NCBI GenBank assembly: GCA_007922225.1
Contig: ML679966.1
Span: 52,477,583 to 52,541,582, forward strand
Origin: Emydura subglobosa
Taxonomy: Eukaryota > Chordata > Testudines > Chelidae
Length of the DNA stretch: 64,000 nt
Direction: 5' to 3'
Part shown: in pieces, positions 46,791 to 59,119 of the stretch
How positions within the stretch are numbered: position 1 is the stretch's first letter
How the letters are laid out: every line of letters begins with the position of its first letter
Notes under the pieces: model-generated
The model's database searches: none
What the model saw: only the letters and a program-made list of their open reading frames with translations
What the model was told of the DNA's origin: nothing
Made by a program: the position numbers and the translations under genes

Positions 46791-48774
46791 GATCTTTGTG
46801 GCAAAGGAAAGCTTCAAGAAGAGAGTAGAGTGGGGATCTCTAGGACAGGAGAAAGGTCATAGAAGACAGGCTCAGCAGTGGATGGGAACAGAAAGGACCA
46901 GACCATATTTAAAATGGCCACTGGACTTGCAGCCATTTAAAATATTTATCTGTACATTTATAGTCACCAAAACCATATAAAAACAGACTCCAATTCACAT
47001 TAATTTTATGTCCCTCATAGTATAGAATACTGAAAGTAAAATTCACCCCAGTACAGAGGACCAATACAACCTTCTCCTAGGCATTATTTAAATTCCATGA
47101 TAAGAACTTAAATGGGGCCCTTATCTTCAGTGGGACCAGGATTTCACCACCCTTAGTGCTGAAGCCAGTGGCTACTCTACCCGTTACTTCAGTGGAGCCA
47201 GGATTTCATTCTCAATGTGAAATATGAATGATACCCATGAAGCCCAAGCCACTCTCCATGAAACCATTACACGAGGTTTAAGTGGTGCTTAGGGTCTTTT
47301 ACCAATTCTCTGAACAGGGAGTAAATGTGATTCTACAGCAGATTTTACTCATTGTTTTAAAACAATGTGTAATGTAACTGTGTATGATTTAGGGCAGTGA
47401 AATACATGAAGAGGGTAAAAATATTTTAAAATAACTTAATTGATGAGCAAAAAAAATTAACATACTTTTCCCCCAATTCCCACATTTTCTTTGACTTCAC
47501 GGTTTGGGACAAAAGCAGCTTACAATAAACATATCATGTTAACTGAGTCTCTTTAAAAGCTTGGTACAGATACATAAAGTATAAAAATCCATTTGAAGAA
47601 ATGTCACACTCCAGTACATGAGACCAGAAAATATTTTTTAAAAAACCCAAATTTAATTTTCTAATTTTAATTAGTTAAAAAATATATCTGCTCAATGACA
47701 TTCATTTTGAATACATAAAATTAAATGTTACTTATAACCATATAGTCATGTAGCCATATAAAAGTTTTTGTCTTATTTCAATATGTGGTGAGTAATAGGC
47801 TTTTGAACTGATTTCTGAGCAGTGTGGTCATGTTATGCAGACATGACAATCACAGATAATTACTCCAGCGGCAGGAGATACCTGAATGCATATTCATGAA
47901 CTTTATTTAAATAATATTGGAATTACATCCCAGTACTTTATTTATATTGACTGCTGGTATTTAAAGCTGTTTTAAGAACAACACTATTGTCTGAGAAAAG
48001 TGATTAAGTGGTTTTTTATGTCCAGAATATTCATGCATGACATTCACATCCATATTTATAAGCTTAATACATTTTCTCCTGTCATTTTCATACATTATTG
48101 AACTGAACAAAACTCAAAACACAGGCTCCACAGTTCACTTTTTAACATCAACTATGCTTTGTACAGGCTCTCTTTGCTAATTGATTGCATAGTATTTTAT
48201 TTGAACAGGCCACAAAATTTAAAGAGATACCATCAATTTGAAAATCACATGTATCTGAAAATTCTGTACCACTATATAATTCTAACACCTAATGGCCTCT
48301 GAATCACACCTGGACAATCCCATCTGCTCAGGCCTTTCCCACTTCAACACCCAATCCTCTCCTCTCCCCACCCAAATCCCCTCCTTTTCTCCCAGACCCC
48401 ATGGAAAGTACTCTATTTTTAGGGTCCATACAGGGAGGAGAGTAGTGACTGGGTGGGCCAGTGAGAGGAGCCTGGGCAACAGTAGGGGCAAAAGGACACA
48501 CACATCATTCCCTGTTGGTCCTGAAGACCTCAGGCCGTATTATCTTTTTTCAGGGTGCTCATCACTACAGGGGGTCAGTCACAAATAGGAGAGCCTCTGT
48601 CAGAAGAACTCCACGTTGCCAAGGCCTGAGGGTGGAAGGGAACAAGGCGACTGTGAAGGCACAAGCCTCTTTGCAGATGCTATAGGCCTCTCTTAGATCC
48701 ATTTCTTTAAATCGGCAGCATGAAGTCAGATAGCAAGGCACCAGGAAGGTTCTAGGCAGAAGCTCTTCAGTGAA

Positions 48775-48810
<36 letters not shown>

Positions 48811-49130
48811 GCTTTAGGGATAATATTGTTTTCCTTATTCTAATAAAGCTGTTTGTTCAGTAGGGCTGATCAAAATCTTTTGAATGAAAAGATTTTTAAT
48901 AAAAAAGTCACCTCTATCAAAAGCAATTTCCATAAAAATCTTGAGACTTTTGCCCCCACCTGCTCCCGATTGCAGTTTTTAAGTTCTTTTAAAAAAATAT
49001 TATTAAAATTGTTGTGGAAATGTTTCTGCTTCTGAGGAGTTGGGAAATGAAACTTTTAAAAAAAAAACTGATTTGGGGTAAAAAAAATATTTGATATTGT
49101 TTCCAAGCAATTATGCTGCATAACAAATTC
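46791..49130. other. Unique DNA with a microsatellite
   Basis: An (AG)n tract lies at 48777-48807. The GC-richer stretch 48290-48690 has frames open on both strands without recognisable domains. The stretch 47820-48060 is AT-rich and motif-dense (see findings). Confidence 0.5.
48777..48807. repeat. (AG)n microsatellite, about 15 units
   Basis: Uninterrupted AG repeats over 31 bases. Confidence 0.95.
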
Positions 49131-49142
49131 CAAAGCAGCATA

Positions 49143-49314
49143 AACAACGAGAGTCCTGTAGCACCTTAAAGACTAACACATTTCTGCAGGCATAAGCTTT
49201 CATGGGCTGCAACCCACGAAAGTTTATGCCCGCAGAAATTTGTTAATCTTTAAGGTGCTTCAGGACTCTCGTTGTTTTTGCTGTATACAGACTAACACAG
49301 CTACCCCTCTGGAA
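49143..49314. mobile_element. Foldback retrocopy with 66-bp arms and a 12-bp target duplication
   Basis: The insert runs from 'aacaacgagagtcctgtagc' to 'ctacccctctggaa' and is flanked by a perfect 12-bp duplication CAAAGCAGCATA (49131-49142 and 49315-49326). Its first 66 bases are the reverse complement, at about 90% identity, of 49212-49277. The right part carries on as 'gctgtatacagactaacaca', which I recall as the 3' end of a very common turtle retroelement repeat. A long target duplication and an inverted 5' segment fit target-primed reverse transcription with 5' inversion. The parent (Penelope-like or LINE) is not certain. Confidence 0.85.
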
Positions 49315-49326
49315 CAAAGCAGCATA

Positions 49327-51179
49327 GAAGATCTGAAGGACCATAAAATATTTTGAGTCTTGTCTACTTACAGTGTGAAACAATATTGATTACAGATGGT
49401 TGTTTTTAGAGAGCAGATAGTGCCAAAGATATTTCAACTTTGTGATCATACATCGTATTCTATAATACTAAACATCTGCAGTTGATCTTTGGATTATGAG
49501 AGAGAAAACATTTGTGCTGGAGATTATTTTTTATTTAAGAATTGTACTAGTTAATTAACACTTTTCCCCATTGCCTTTTGTGCTGAAGAGATTTGCCGGC
49601 ACAGATTGCTTTGAGGCTTTAATGCTTTCAGTTGAACAAGGGGGGAAATGTGGCTGTGAACTCCCCTGAAAGTATTTAAATGCCTAGTCATAACATTCTC
49701 CAAAGGCTGTTAATCAACACACTCTAATTTTTACCTGCCTGATCCAACATAGTGAGAGGACCTGCATTACTTAATGCTTATGTCATTCCTTGGAGAAATG
49801 ACCCTAACTTATTGTAATTTCCAGTTGGAAGCTTATCAAATTGGTTCTGAATTTAAGTATTCCTGTGGGGGCACAGTCATTTATTGCTGTATTATGTGAG
49901 GCACACTGATTGTTTTGAATTACAAAAGATTCATTTTTGTTATTTAGTAAATTTACATTTATTACTAAATATATTCCAAAAATACTAAATATTTACTACT
50001 ACTATCTTGCATTTATATAGCACCTTACATCCCAAGTTCCCCCAAATAATTTTATAAATGGAAATACATTCTGTATTTTAAATCTATCTCAATATATACA
50101 ATAGAGATCCTTTTGTCCATCACTAAAATGCAGCCATTTGTGGGTGGAAACACATTGGCTGTTTAACCAACTGTTTAGGTTAGGAAAAGAATAACTTCTC
50201 TACTTGAAACTGTAATAAGAATTTAAGAAAGCAAAATGTAACAAGTTGTTTTTCTTAAGCACCAACAGCACATGAGGCACCGTACAAGGCACTAAGGAAA
50301 TCCTTGCTCTGAAGAGTTTAAATCTAACTTGAGGAAGATTGAACACTTTTGGAGACCCACAGGATGTTTCTAACTTGGAGTAATTTTAGAAAGTCTCGTG
50401 TTTCATAATTGAATTTTGCTGAAATGGGTTAGTGTTCATAGGGTTTACAGAAGAAGTGAGTTTTCAAGGAGGCATCTGGAAGACCAGAGGTGTGAGAAAT
50501 AAAAGCAGAGTTGTAGGCAGGATCAACTGTTTTTAGAGCTTTGAAGGCTGGGATGAGATGCTTGAAATTCATTCAAAAGATGAGTTGAAATTTGGGTAGC
50601 TGTGCTGCATTTTGGACACAACAACTACTCTTACAGAAAGTCAGGAAATCTTTCATGGCAATAAATGACCAGGAGCTTTATCTGATATTCCATGTGAAAG
50701 ATGATAGTCCTATTAAAGGTTCCCAAATCCAGTAGAACCCTTTGATGACAGATTTCTAGTGTTTCAAGAGTAGTTTCTTTGATACCAGAAAAAGAAAGTT
50801 ACAATGTTATTGGTTACAAATAATGGAGGAATCTATTTAAAACAACATCACAGAAGCAACAGGGTTTAGAGGCAAGGACCCAATCCTGATAGATTACTAC
50901 AGTATTGTGGAAGTGTCTGTAGTCGAGACAGACAGCCTGGAGAACTGGATCTAGTGCAATATCTGAGGCCTGAACCAGAGTCTGTGAACCAAAGTCAGGC
51001 CATTTATTAAAGTAGATGCTTATAAATTCACTGTCCAGTACATTAATTTGGCAAAGTTGTTGCTAATGTACTAAGCATTAGATATTTACGTAAATATATT
51101 CCAGCTATACAGCTACATCCCAGTCTAATGCAAGACAAGATGGCTTGACAAAATAATGATTCGGGATGTTTATCTGAGA
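49327..51179. other. Unique DNA, no gene seen
   Basis: AT-rich. A weak third copy of the 27990 dispersed repeat may lie at 50260-50340 ('caccgtacaaggcactaagg'). No coding region. Confidence 0.5.
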
Positions 51180-51611
51180 TATCAGGAATAAGGGGAGGTA
51201 ATAAATAGATGTCATGAAACACGTAAGATGGTACATAAGTTGTCTATTCTAGTTGTTTGTCTCAGTCTATAAATGTCAGGGTACCTTGTCTTAACCCTTT
51301 GTCCAGTCTAGGGGGCAGCAAAAAGTCCAGCTGCTGACTGAGATGAGTCCTGGCCACTGGTTACCCATGTGTTAGTGTATCTGTAGACACTGATCCAGGC
51401 AGCTAGCACTGTGTGTTAATAAACCTAGCCAAGTGCCTTCACCACCGAACCGAGTCTCTTGTCTTTCTGAGTAATACTATCGAGGTCTTCTGGGTCGGCT
51501 ATCTGTGCAGAGCCAGGACAGCACACAGAGAGAACACACACACATGCATGCCAAGTTACATCAAGTACTACTGCTTCTAACAAACCACCACCAGTGTTGA
51601 GGTTCGGCACA
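51180..51611 (+). mobile_element. LTR of an endogenous retrovirus-like element (family E), plus orientation
   Basis: 'tctataaatg' supplies a TATA box at 51268-51273, and 'gttaataaacc' a polyadenylation signal at 51418-51423, 150 bp downstream. A U5-like stretch of about 185 bp follows and ends near 'gaggttcggca'. The order TATA, AATAAA, U5 is that of retroviral LTRs. No primer-binding site or coding region follows, so it appears to be a solo LTR. The left limit is uncertain. Confidence 0.6.
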
Positions 51612-54584
51612 TTAAAACATTAGAACAAATCTGTGAAAGAGTCTTACAACTTTTATGGTTTATGATTGATATCTTAGATGTTGCTGTCCTGCACACGCCA
51701 GTGTTCACAGTATACTTGTGTGATCTGAAGAATTCTGAGGTCAGTGGAGATCTGACTTTTTTAATCTCATAGGTAACATCAAACTACTCCCAGGGAATAT
51801 TTTCTGTCTCCACAGAATCTTGATCATAGCCCTAAAATCCCAGTCTTCACATTTCTTCTTCCCCTCAGTTCCCTAGGAAGACTTGCATCTGACCACCATT
51901 CTTCTGATTGAGAAAGGCTCACTTCAGAGCCCATGAACAACTATTCATCATTCACCAGTGCTTCCTCTTGTGGGAATTTTTGCTACCAACAAGTATCTTC
52001 ATTTTTTCACTCTGTTGCACTGGACTCAAGGTTTTCAGATTGCAGCTACTTGATCCATCCGATTGAGACTCTATAATAGACATGTCCCAGAAGCTCCTGA
52101 TAAAAGCTTAATACTGGATAGCCCTCCATGAAGAATTCTCATCACAGAAAACCCCCGAACAATTAAGAATTCTTCAAGCAATGAAGAAGGGACTTTTCCT
52201 GGTAGACTTTGAATTGGATGCTTTTGCTGCTCTTTTCTCTCTCTCCCTTCCTTCATCCTTTTTTTAAATATATGGACTGCCTGTGTGTCATATATTTCCA
52301 TCACAGCAGGGTTAGGAAATTAGAATTCCAGTGGCAGTGCATGCAAAAGGATCCTTAAAAGCTCAGAACTGACTCCTGCTTAAATTGGAGCATTTGTCAT
52401 CCTTATTCTGGTGATGATCTAATCTGTGCATAAAATGATAAAATCTTCCTTAAGGACACCTGACTGCAGTAATCGCTTATAGCATTAAACACAGTTCAAA
52501 CACAGATTGTACTTTCTCTATGGTCTGAATGCCTGTTCGGTTTTTCTTCACTTCCCTGACTATTTTTTTTATACTAAAAACCTCACAAGAAATTAATGTT
52601 TGTAACTAATCATCACATCCTTCCTTCTTTATCAGTTGAGCAAACTGAAATTAAAGGTTAAGGTCATAGGGATTCTTTCTTTGGGGATACAAAAGCCAAG
52701 GTGAAGTACTTGTTTTAGGATTTTTTCCCCGTTTCTTGATATGAATTTTCTTATCTGGCTATAAGATGTATCTACATAGATCTAGTTCTTTGCTTTGCTG
52801 AGCAAATGGATCAAACTTGAGCTTTACAAAATAGTCTTTATTGGTTTTAAACTATTATTTCAGAAATACTACTGAAATCTAATAAGCTTTAGGGATGTGC
52901 TGCCTAATTTTTTAATATAAATAAAGTATACACTTGGACACAAGCCATTCTTTGGGAACCCCAAATGCCCTGAATAGTAATCAGAGGAAAAAAAACCAAA
53001 ACAAGTTCTCGAGCACTCCCTCCCCCCTTTCTGAGGTCTGCGCCATCACTTCTCCTTTAAAGCTCTGAGGTCCTATCAGAGCCATCTTAATCAGCCAGTA
53101 GCAATTAGAGCACAGCAACTGTGGGTTGTCATTTTGGAGAGGAAGCCATTGTGGGCAGGCTGATGAGTAGCATTAGTGAGGACATTGGGGGGTTTGTATG
53201 AATAGTGAAATCCCCTGTGTGTGTCTGATCATCCAGCATGGATTTGGAAGCTGTACATAAACTGGGCTAGAGGAGAAACTGTAGTCATGTCCCTGGCCAT
53301 ACAACATATGACAGCAACAGAACTGACGAGGCAGCATGGGGCTGGGGAAAAAGAGTGGAGTCAGGGAAGGAACTGCAGAGCCAGTTAAGAAGCCAGTTCT
53401 ATACTACTCAGTTACTGAGTAGTAAATTCTGGGAGCATGGCAACCCTTTGATCTCTGAGCCAGGGCACCTGGAAAAAAATGGTTTTGAATATGCAGAGGA
53501 CTGCACAAAGTTTTCACGCCAACAGGCAGTCACTGGGTTGGTCAAACTCTGGGACTTCATTACAGAGAGCTCAGAGGTCTTCACTGCTCCTCCTAACTCC
53601 TCAGTGACATTCACTGCATTCTCTTCAGAATGGGTGGCTGCTTCCCCAGCATCTATTTCAGGAGCTGCCTGCTGTAGACACTTGTTTGCCAAATTCAAAA
53701 ACAGAGAGGAAGCAGGGTCTGTAATCTATCAGACAGGCAATTATCTAGGTTTACTGCTCTTCTGAATTACTGACTTCCTGGGTCGAATATATCCCATGTT
53801 CTTTTGTGACAGCTGATAACCAGGCAACTCCTTGGTTTAATTAATGCCTATTAAGTCTGCATGACTGTCTATGTTAGGGTACCAAAGAATATACTATAAA
53901 GTCAACAATTAATAATATAAGTTAATTACTTACTAAGTGTAAATCAATAAGTGAGTCAAAATTATCTTTCCACGAAATTGAGAATTTATTTCCATCACTA
54001 ATAATTTTGAGATTTACCCAGCTGCCAGAATTTGTGTGTAGAGTTCCCCCGTCGTATAGAATAGTTTGGAGATAACTATTCGTTTATATACATTAATACT
54101 GGTTTCTTCCTACTGACATTTAAACAAGGATTAGTCAATTCATATGTGCATTTTTACAGTCACTTGAGTTGTTACTGATAAATTGCTTTTCATTTTCTTT
54201 TACCCCATTTGAGTAGGTTTGATATAATAACTTGTGGTTTTACCATGCTGTGTTTTACTAGCTGGCAGTTCAAAGCCCCCATCTTTAGTTCACAGATTTA
54301 ACAGAAATGCCTTGTGGAATTCTTTTAATGACAATATGTACAGTCAAAAAATAGTTAAATGGTTTCACTGCCCAATGATGCATAGTCTGAAAGCAATGCT
54401 TTGGTATACCTGGCATTCCTTGATTCTAATGTGCCAAGTTGTACCAGTTAGGTCCTAGTCTGCACTGGGGGCAATGCAGAGCTGCCTCCTCTTCCAGGGA
54501 TCTCAGGTAGGGGTTGATGCTACTGTATAATCTCTCCTCAAGCACTTTGATGCACACTGAGGGGTGTACAGCATGCATCATCTT
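51612..54584. other. Unique DNA; one unassigned 136-codon frame
   Basis: The plus frame at 53355-53765 is open for 136 codons, but the opposite strand is also open for 96 codons over the same bases, and no domain, signal peptide or splice signal supports it. The remainder has no recognisable feature. Confidence 0.45.
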
Positions 54585-54915
54585 TTATGATTCACATTCA
54601 GATTTTAAGGCCAGAAGGGGCCACTAGCATCATCCAGTCCGACCTCCTGGATATCACAAGCCATTAAAATTCACTTAGTTACCTCCATATTGAGCCCAAT
54701 ATCTTGTTTGTCTAAAGAGTATCTTCCAGAAAAGCATTTAATATTGATTTAACTACCTCAAGAAATGAAGAGTCCACCATTTCCCTTGGTAATTTGTTCC
54801 AACGGTTAATCATCCTCACTGTTGAAAATGTGTGCCTTATTTCTAGTTTGAATTTGTCTGGCTTCAGCTTCCAGCCACCAGTTAGGCCTCTCTCTACTAG
54901 ATTGCAGAGCCCTTT
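54585..54915 (-). mobile_element. CR1 LINE 3' region
   Basis: From left to right: 'aaggccagaaggggccac', 'catccagtccgacctcctgg', 'aatttgttccaacggttaat' and 'gcttccagccaccagttagg'. These are the CR1 3' UTR and end of ORF2 in reverse orientation. It shares its first 60 bp with 24537-24605. It is 5'-truncated. Confidence 0.85.
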
Positions 54916-55721
54916 AGTACCCGGTATTTCTTCCCCAGCGAAGGTACTGATACATGGATTGCGTAGCCTCTGACATGCTGCATTTAGTCCACTTCATGGG
55001 GTGAAGCACAATGGGAGAGCTTGTTTGTCCATCACCTCCCTGTTCTGTTTGGAGCAATGTGTGCCCCTGTGCATGCATAGATGGAGCAGTCCCATTAGTC
55101 TCCTGAACACAGGGTCTGAAATTATGAGTGGCTTGTGTGTAGGGTGATGGGTGGAGACCTCTGGTGCTCATTTCCTAGACTCCCCAGGAAGGAACACTCA
55201 CAATCTGGCCCAAAATATCCCTTGTCCTTATTGTAAGGATGTAATAGACATTTAGAAATTCTGTAAAATCTGTTTTTTTGTAAGATTAAAAGAGTACGCA
55301 GCCAAACCAGAGACATTTACACACATCTGGTTGAAGCTAGCAAAGTTATTCTTGCCAAGTCTGTGTGAAGCCCCTAAGCTCCATTTTGAACTGGACTCTT
55401 TGCTCAAAAGTACCTCCTACCTGAACCTGCATTTCTTTGTGTTACCATTTGAAAGAAAAACTGCTCTTGAGAACATCTGCAAAATTACTGCCTTACTCTA
55501 GTTTATTGAATAATATTTTTGAATCAATTACTGCAATTGACATTTTATCCATAGAAATATAGCCTATTAAGGATGCAATTCCCAGAATATTTTCATACCG
55601 TTAGATGTTAAACAACACAAAAATAATAATAATTGCAATAATGTAATAATGTAAAATTTATATAAAGTGCCAGAGAATTTAACACAAAACATCCCTGTCC
55701 CAATGAGTTGACAACCTAGGG

Positions 55722-55787
55722 GCCTGATCCAAAGTCCATTGAAGTCAATTAAAAAAAATCCCATTGATCAAGGGCTTTGGATCAGGC
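55722..55787. mobile_element. Small palindromic MITE with perfect 13-bp ends, copy 1
   Basis: 'gcctgatccaaag' (55722-55734) pairs perfectly with 'ctttggatcaggc' (55775-55787). The centre has 'tccattgaagtcaat' and 'atcccattgatca'. Another copy lies at 62887-62952. Confidence 0.85.
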
Positions 55788-56497
55788 ATGAGAGAGGATT
55801 CAAGTTGACATGACACAGAGGATATCAAGTAAGGAAAAGGAAGGGAGAGGAGTTTACTTGATTTCACAAGGTACCATCCCATCCTGGCTTCTTCTCAGTG
55901 CTGGAAGGAAGCAGAGTGTCAGTACCATGTTTTCGTCTCATACACTGTGTACCCTACATCTCCCGAACTCCAGGGAACAGAGACAATCCTTGTCCAACCT
56001 CCCTTTAGTGCAGTGCAGTCCCACAGTGACTCCAGTCAGGGTGGTGCTTAGTTGGCATGACCTACTGTAGCCCTCAATCTAGATTTTTAGGTTCATTTGG
56101 GAACATGGGTTAATGGTCAGGAAATTTTAACAAGAAACTTATTATGGAAATTGTGGATTACAAGTCTTTACCATTGCTCTGAACTGCTTTTCTCACCATT
56201 AACAACTTCTATTTTTATGGGGGCACATTCTTACTATTAGAACAGGAGAAACTGGGGAAGAAGTTCTTTAAAGTTTAGAAGGGAATCCTCCTAACATTTT
56301 GGAGATGATGGGAATCTCTCAAACTTTTGAAACTCCCCCATCACTGCTTGTAACTAAACCTTTACGCTATGTAAACAGCGTCCAGCAAGAAATTAATGAA
56401 CTCACCAGCACCAACATGATTTTTCTGGAACAGGTTGTCAACTTCTTTTTTGCAAAGCAGTAATCATATTTTATTGTACCCACTAAACACATATCCC
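55788..56497. other. Unique DNA, no gene seen
   Basis: No repeat or coding domain recognised. Confidence 0.5.
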
Positions 56498-56927
56498 TGT
56501 CACATTCTGGGGTTCAATCCAGACCAGTGAGGGGTTGGGTCACTTCCTAACCCTCAGCCTTTGAGACTGCTGCTCAATGCTTTGCTATTGTAGCGCCTAA
56601 CCTGGGTCACTCACAAACAGTCTGCCAGCATGCAGGTCACACCCTGAGTGTCTGTGTTTAGCTGCAGTCCTGGCCCAGCAGCAACACTCAGACTGTCAAC
56701 AGCCCTGGTTGCTCCTTGCAGGGTGACCCCAACACACTCCCAGTCCCAAATCTTCCCAAAACATGTGTTCTGCACTGACCAGCCTTCTCCTGGACAGTTC
56801 AGATATTAAAGATCCATTGCACCTGTAAAGGGTCAATATTCAATAGTCTGCTACTTTAACTGGAGTTATCAAACAGTTCCATTTAAACACAGCACTGGAT
56901 TGGTTTAGATTAAAAACATAAAACAAG

Positions 56928-56933
56928 TTTATT
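56928..56933 (-). terminator. Polyadenylation signal of solo LTR family C
   Basis: Minus-strand AATAAA in the context GTTAATAAACTTG, downstream of the TATA box. Confidence 0.6.
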
Positions 56934-57196
56934 AACAAAAGAAAATAGGAATTTAAGTGAATTCAAGTATAAGGTATTAAAGTCAGAAATGGTTACAAGA
57001 GAAAAAGAAAATACTTTTTAGCATTTAAAACTCAACCAGCTAGACTTGGTTCAAGGTAAAATCCTTAACACATGTTCCCAACAACATGGCTCATCAATTT
57101 TTCAGGTCAGGATCTCTCCACAAAGTCAAAGGGCTGTTTTGTTTTTTTTTCTTTCTTAGGAGGAAGAAAGATTGTTTGGGTTGTTTTTGCCCCTTA

Positions 57197-57204
57197 CTTT
57201 TATA
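57197..57204 (-). promoter_or_regulatory. TATA box of solo LTR family C
   Basis: Minus-strand TATAAAAG followed about 270 bp downstream by AATAAA. Confidence 0.6.
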
Positions 57205-57671
57205 GTCCAGTCACCTTTGAAGTGGATCTTTCTCAAGATTGAATAAATGTTGCTTGGCAGGGGGGCGGTAAATGGTAAAGAAGGCTTGGAGTCTGGTGGT
57301 GAAGAAGACTCCATGCTCTTTCTTCTCACCTATGTTTGATGAAATGCAGATTTGCCTTTTCTGCCATCCCTCTTCCCCCCCACTGCTTGCTGTCTTGAGG
57401 TCCCTCTTTATTACTTAGGTAAACACACATTCTTTTGTTTAGGATAGGCCTTTTAAATAACTTTGGCCTAATCAAGACTGTTTTTGAACAACGACATCAT
57501 CATCATACAGAGGGATTTCATGATTTTAGGTATGATGTGCTACATACATTTCACCATGGTATTATTGACCAACCGTTACCAGTTTCCAAATGATACCACA
57601 CAAGGTATAGTTTGTACAAAGATTATTGCAATAGAGTGTAGCGTGTGAATAGAGGGATGCATTTGGTCACA

Positions 57672-58439
57672 ATCCACATTCAAAATCCATTTTTGTGGAC
57701 AGTGAAACAACCATGTTCAAGAGTAAAACAATGTACAAGTTAAAAAATACATAACAGAATTTATCAAAAGGATATAAATGTGATATTAAAGCAGTCATCC
57801 CTTTTATCATTAAAAGGAGGATTCTGGTTCAGAGTGATTTACATAATATAATAGCCTAGAAGAGTTATTTTAAACAAACCTTTTAGGGATTAAATTCATA
57901 TCTGGGATTAATGTTTCAAAACATATAATACTACTGAGCTGGATTTCAAACATATTAAACTATGCTTTCTGAATAGTGCTAACAGTCATATCCTGCCCTC
58001 CAGTACCAAGTGGTTGTGACGAACGATGCACAGGTGTAACTAAGAGAATTTGAACCTAAATTGCTTGAGAAGCCTTCATAACTATTTATATAAAGACAGA
58101 GATCATTGCCCTTATAGGCCTCCTAGGGTATGGGCACCAAATATAACAAGTTGAAGTACTGTACTGTTATGATCTGGGTGGAACTTTGATTTGAGTTGAA
58201 TTAAAACCCCCATTGAGATTGATAGGTGTGGACTCACCCTTCAATTAACATGACTATAAACCTGGATGGGGTCCATAGAAGAGATGAGTACACCTAACCA
58301 AGAAGAGGAAGAGTATCTTCATGCAATGACTTTCCAGCATAGTGGAAAGGCTGTAGACATGGTTTAAAGGGTGCAGGTGACAATAGTCCACAAGTAAATA
58401 TAAAAAACCCACAATCTTAACACAGGTTTAAGATGTCGG
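57672..58439. other. Unique DNA, no gene seen
   Basis: AT-rich DNA between the solo LTR and the CR1. The last 180 bp may be the decayed 5' part of the CR1. Confidence 0.45.
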
Positions 58440-59100
58440 GATGCAGACTGACAAGGAGAATTACAATAGGTCATACAAGCAACATGAGGGAAATCAGTGG
58501 GGGAATCTCCTTAACATCTTAGATATCTACACACAAATGCAAGGAGTATGGGGAATAAACAGGAAGAACTGGAAGTATTGGTACATAAGCTAAATTATGA
58601 CTTAATTGGCATCACAGAGATTTGGTGGAATAAGACTCATGCCTATAATACAGCTTGCTCAGGATGAACAGGCAGGGTGAAAAAGGAGAAGGTGTTGAAT
58701 TGTATATCAGGAATATATACACTAGTTCGGAGGTCCAGAAGGTGGTGGGAGGCAGACCAGTTAAGAGTTGCAGGGTAAAGATAAAAGGGGCAAAAAAAAT
58801 AGGTGTGACATTTTGGTATTATAGACCAGGAAATGGAGGTGGATGAGGCATTTCTAGAACAAACAACAAAAATATCCAGAACACAAGACCTGGTAGTAAT
58901 GGGGGACTTTAACTACCTGGACATATGTTGGAAAGGTAATATGGCAAATACAAAATTTCCGGTTAGTTCTTGGGATAACTTTTTGTTCCAGAAAGTGGAT
59001 GAACTAACCAGGAAGAAAAACATTTCTAGCAAATCTGAAGATGGAAGGCAATTTGGGTGAAAGTGATCTTGAACTGATAGACATCATGATTCTAAAGAAA
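58440..59100 (+). mobile_element. CR1 LINE endonuclease-domain fragment
   Basis: The plus frames give, in CR1 order, 'NKQEELEVL'-like words near 58555, then 'KLNYDLIGITEIWWN' near 58590-58635 (the ITET.W motif of the APE endonuclease), 'LVVMGDFNYLDICWKGN' near 58890-58940, and a decayed 'LGESDLELIDIMIL' near 59050-59090 in place of [11 protein letters not shown]. Frames shift several times. It ends abruptly before the reverse transcriptase. Confidence 0.88.
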
Positions 59101-59119
59101 TGAAATTGGTGATAATCAG

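Larger units (their letters stand above)
56498..57671 (-). mobile_element. Solo LTR of an endogenous retrovirus-like element (family C), 1174 bp
   Basis: On the minus strand it runs from TGTGACCAAATGC to GAATGTGACA, of TG...CA type. Flanks are ATCCC (left) and ATCCA (right), a 5-bp duplication with one mismatch. TATA (minus TATAAAAG, plus 57197-57204) and AATAAA (plus 56928-56933) are 270 bp apart in the right order. Its U3 start is homologous to 39385-39460. No internal retroviral sequence is present, so it is a solo LTR formed by recombination. Confidence 0.88.

Noticed and set aside
53355..53765. 136-codon plus frame
   Set aside because: No recognisable domain; the opposite strand is also open for 96 codons; no splice or transcription support.
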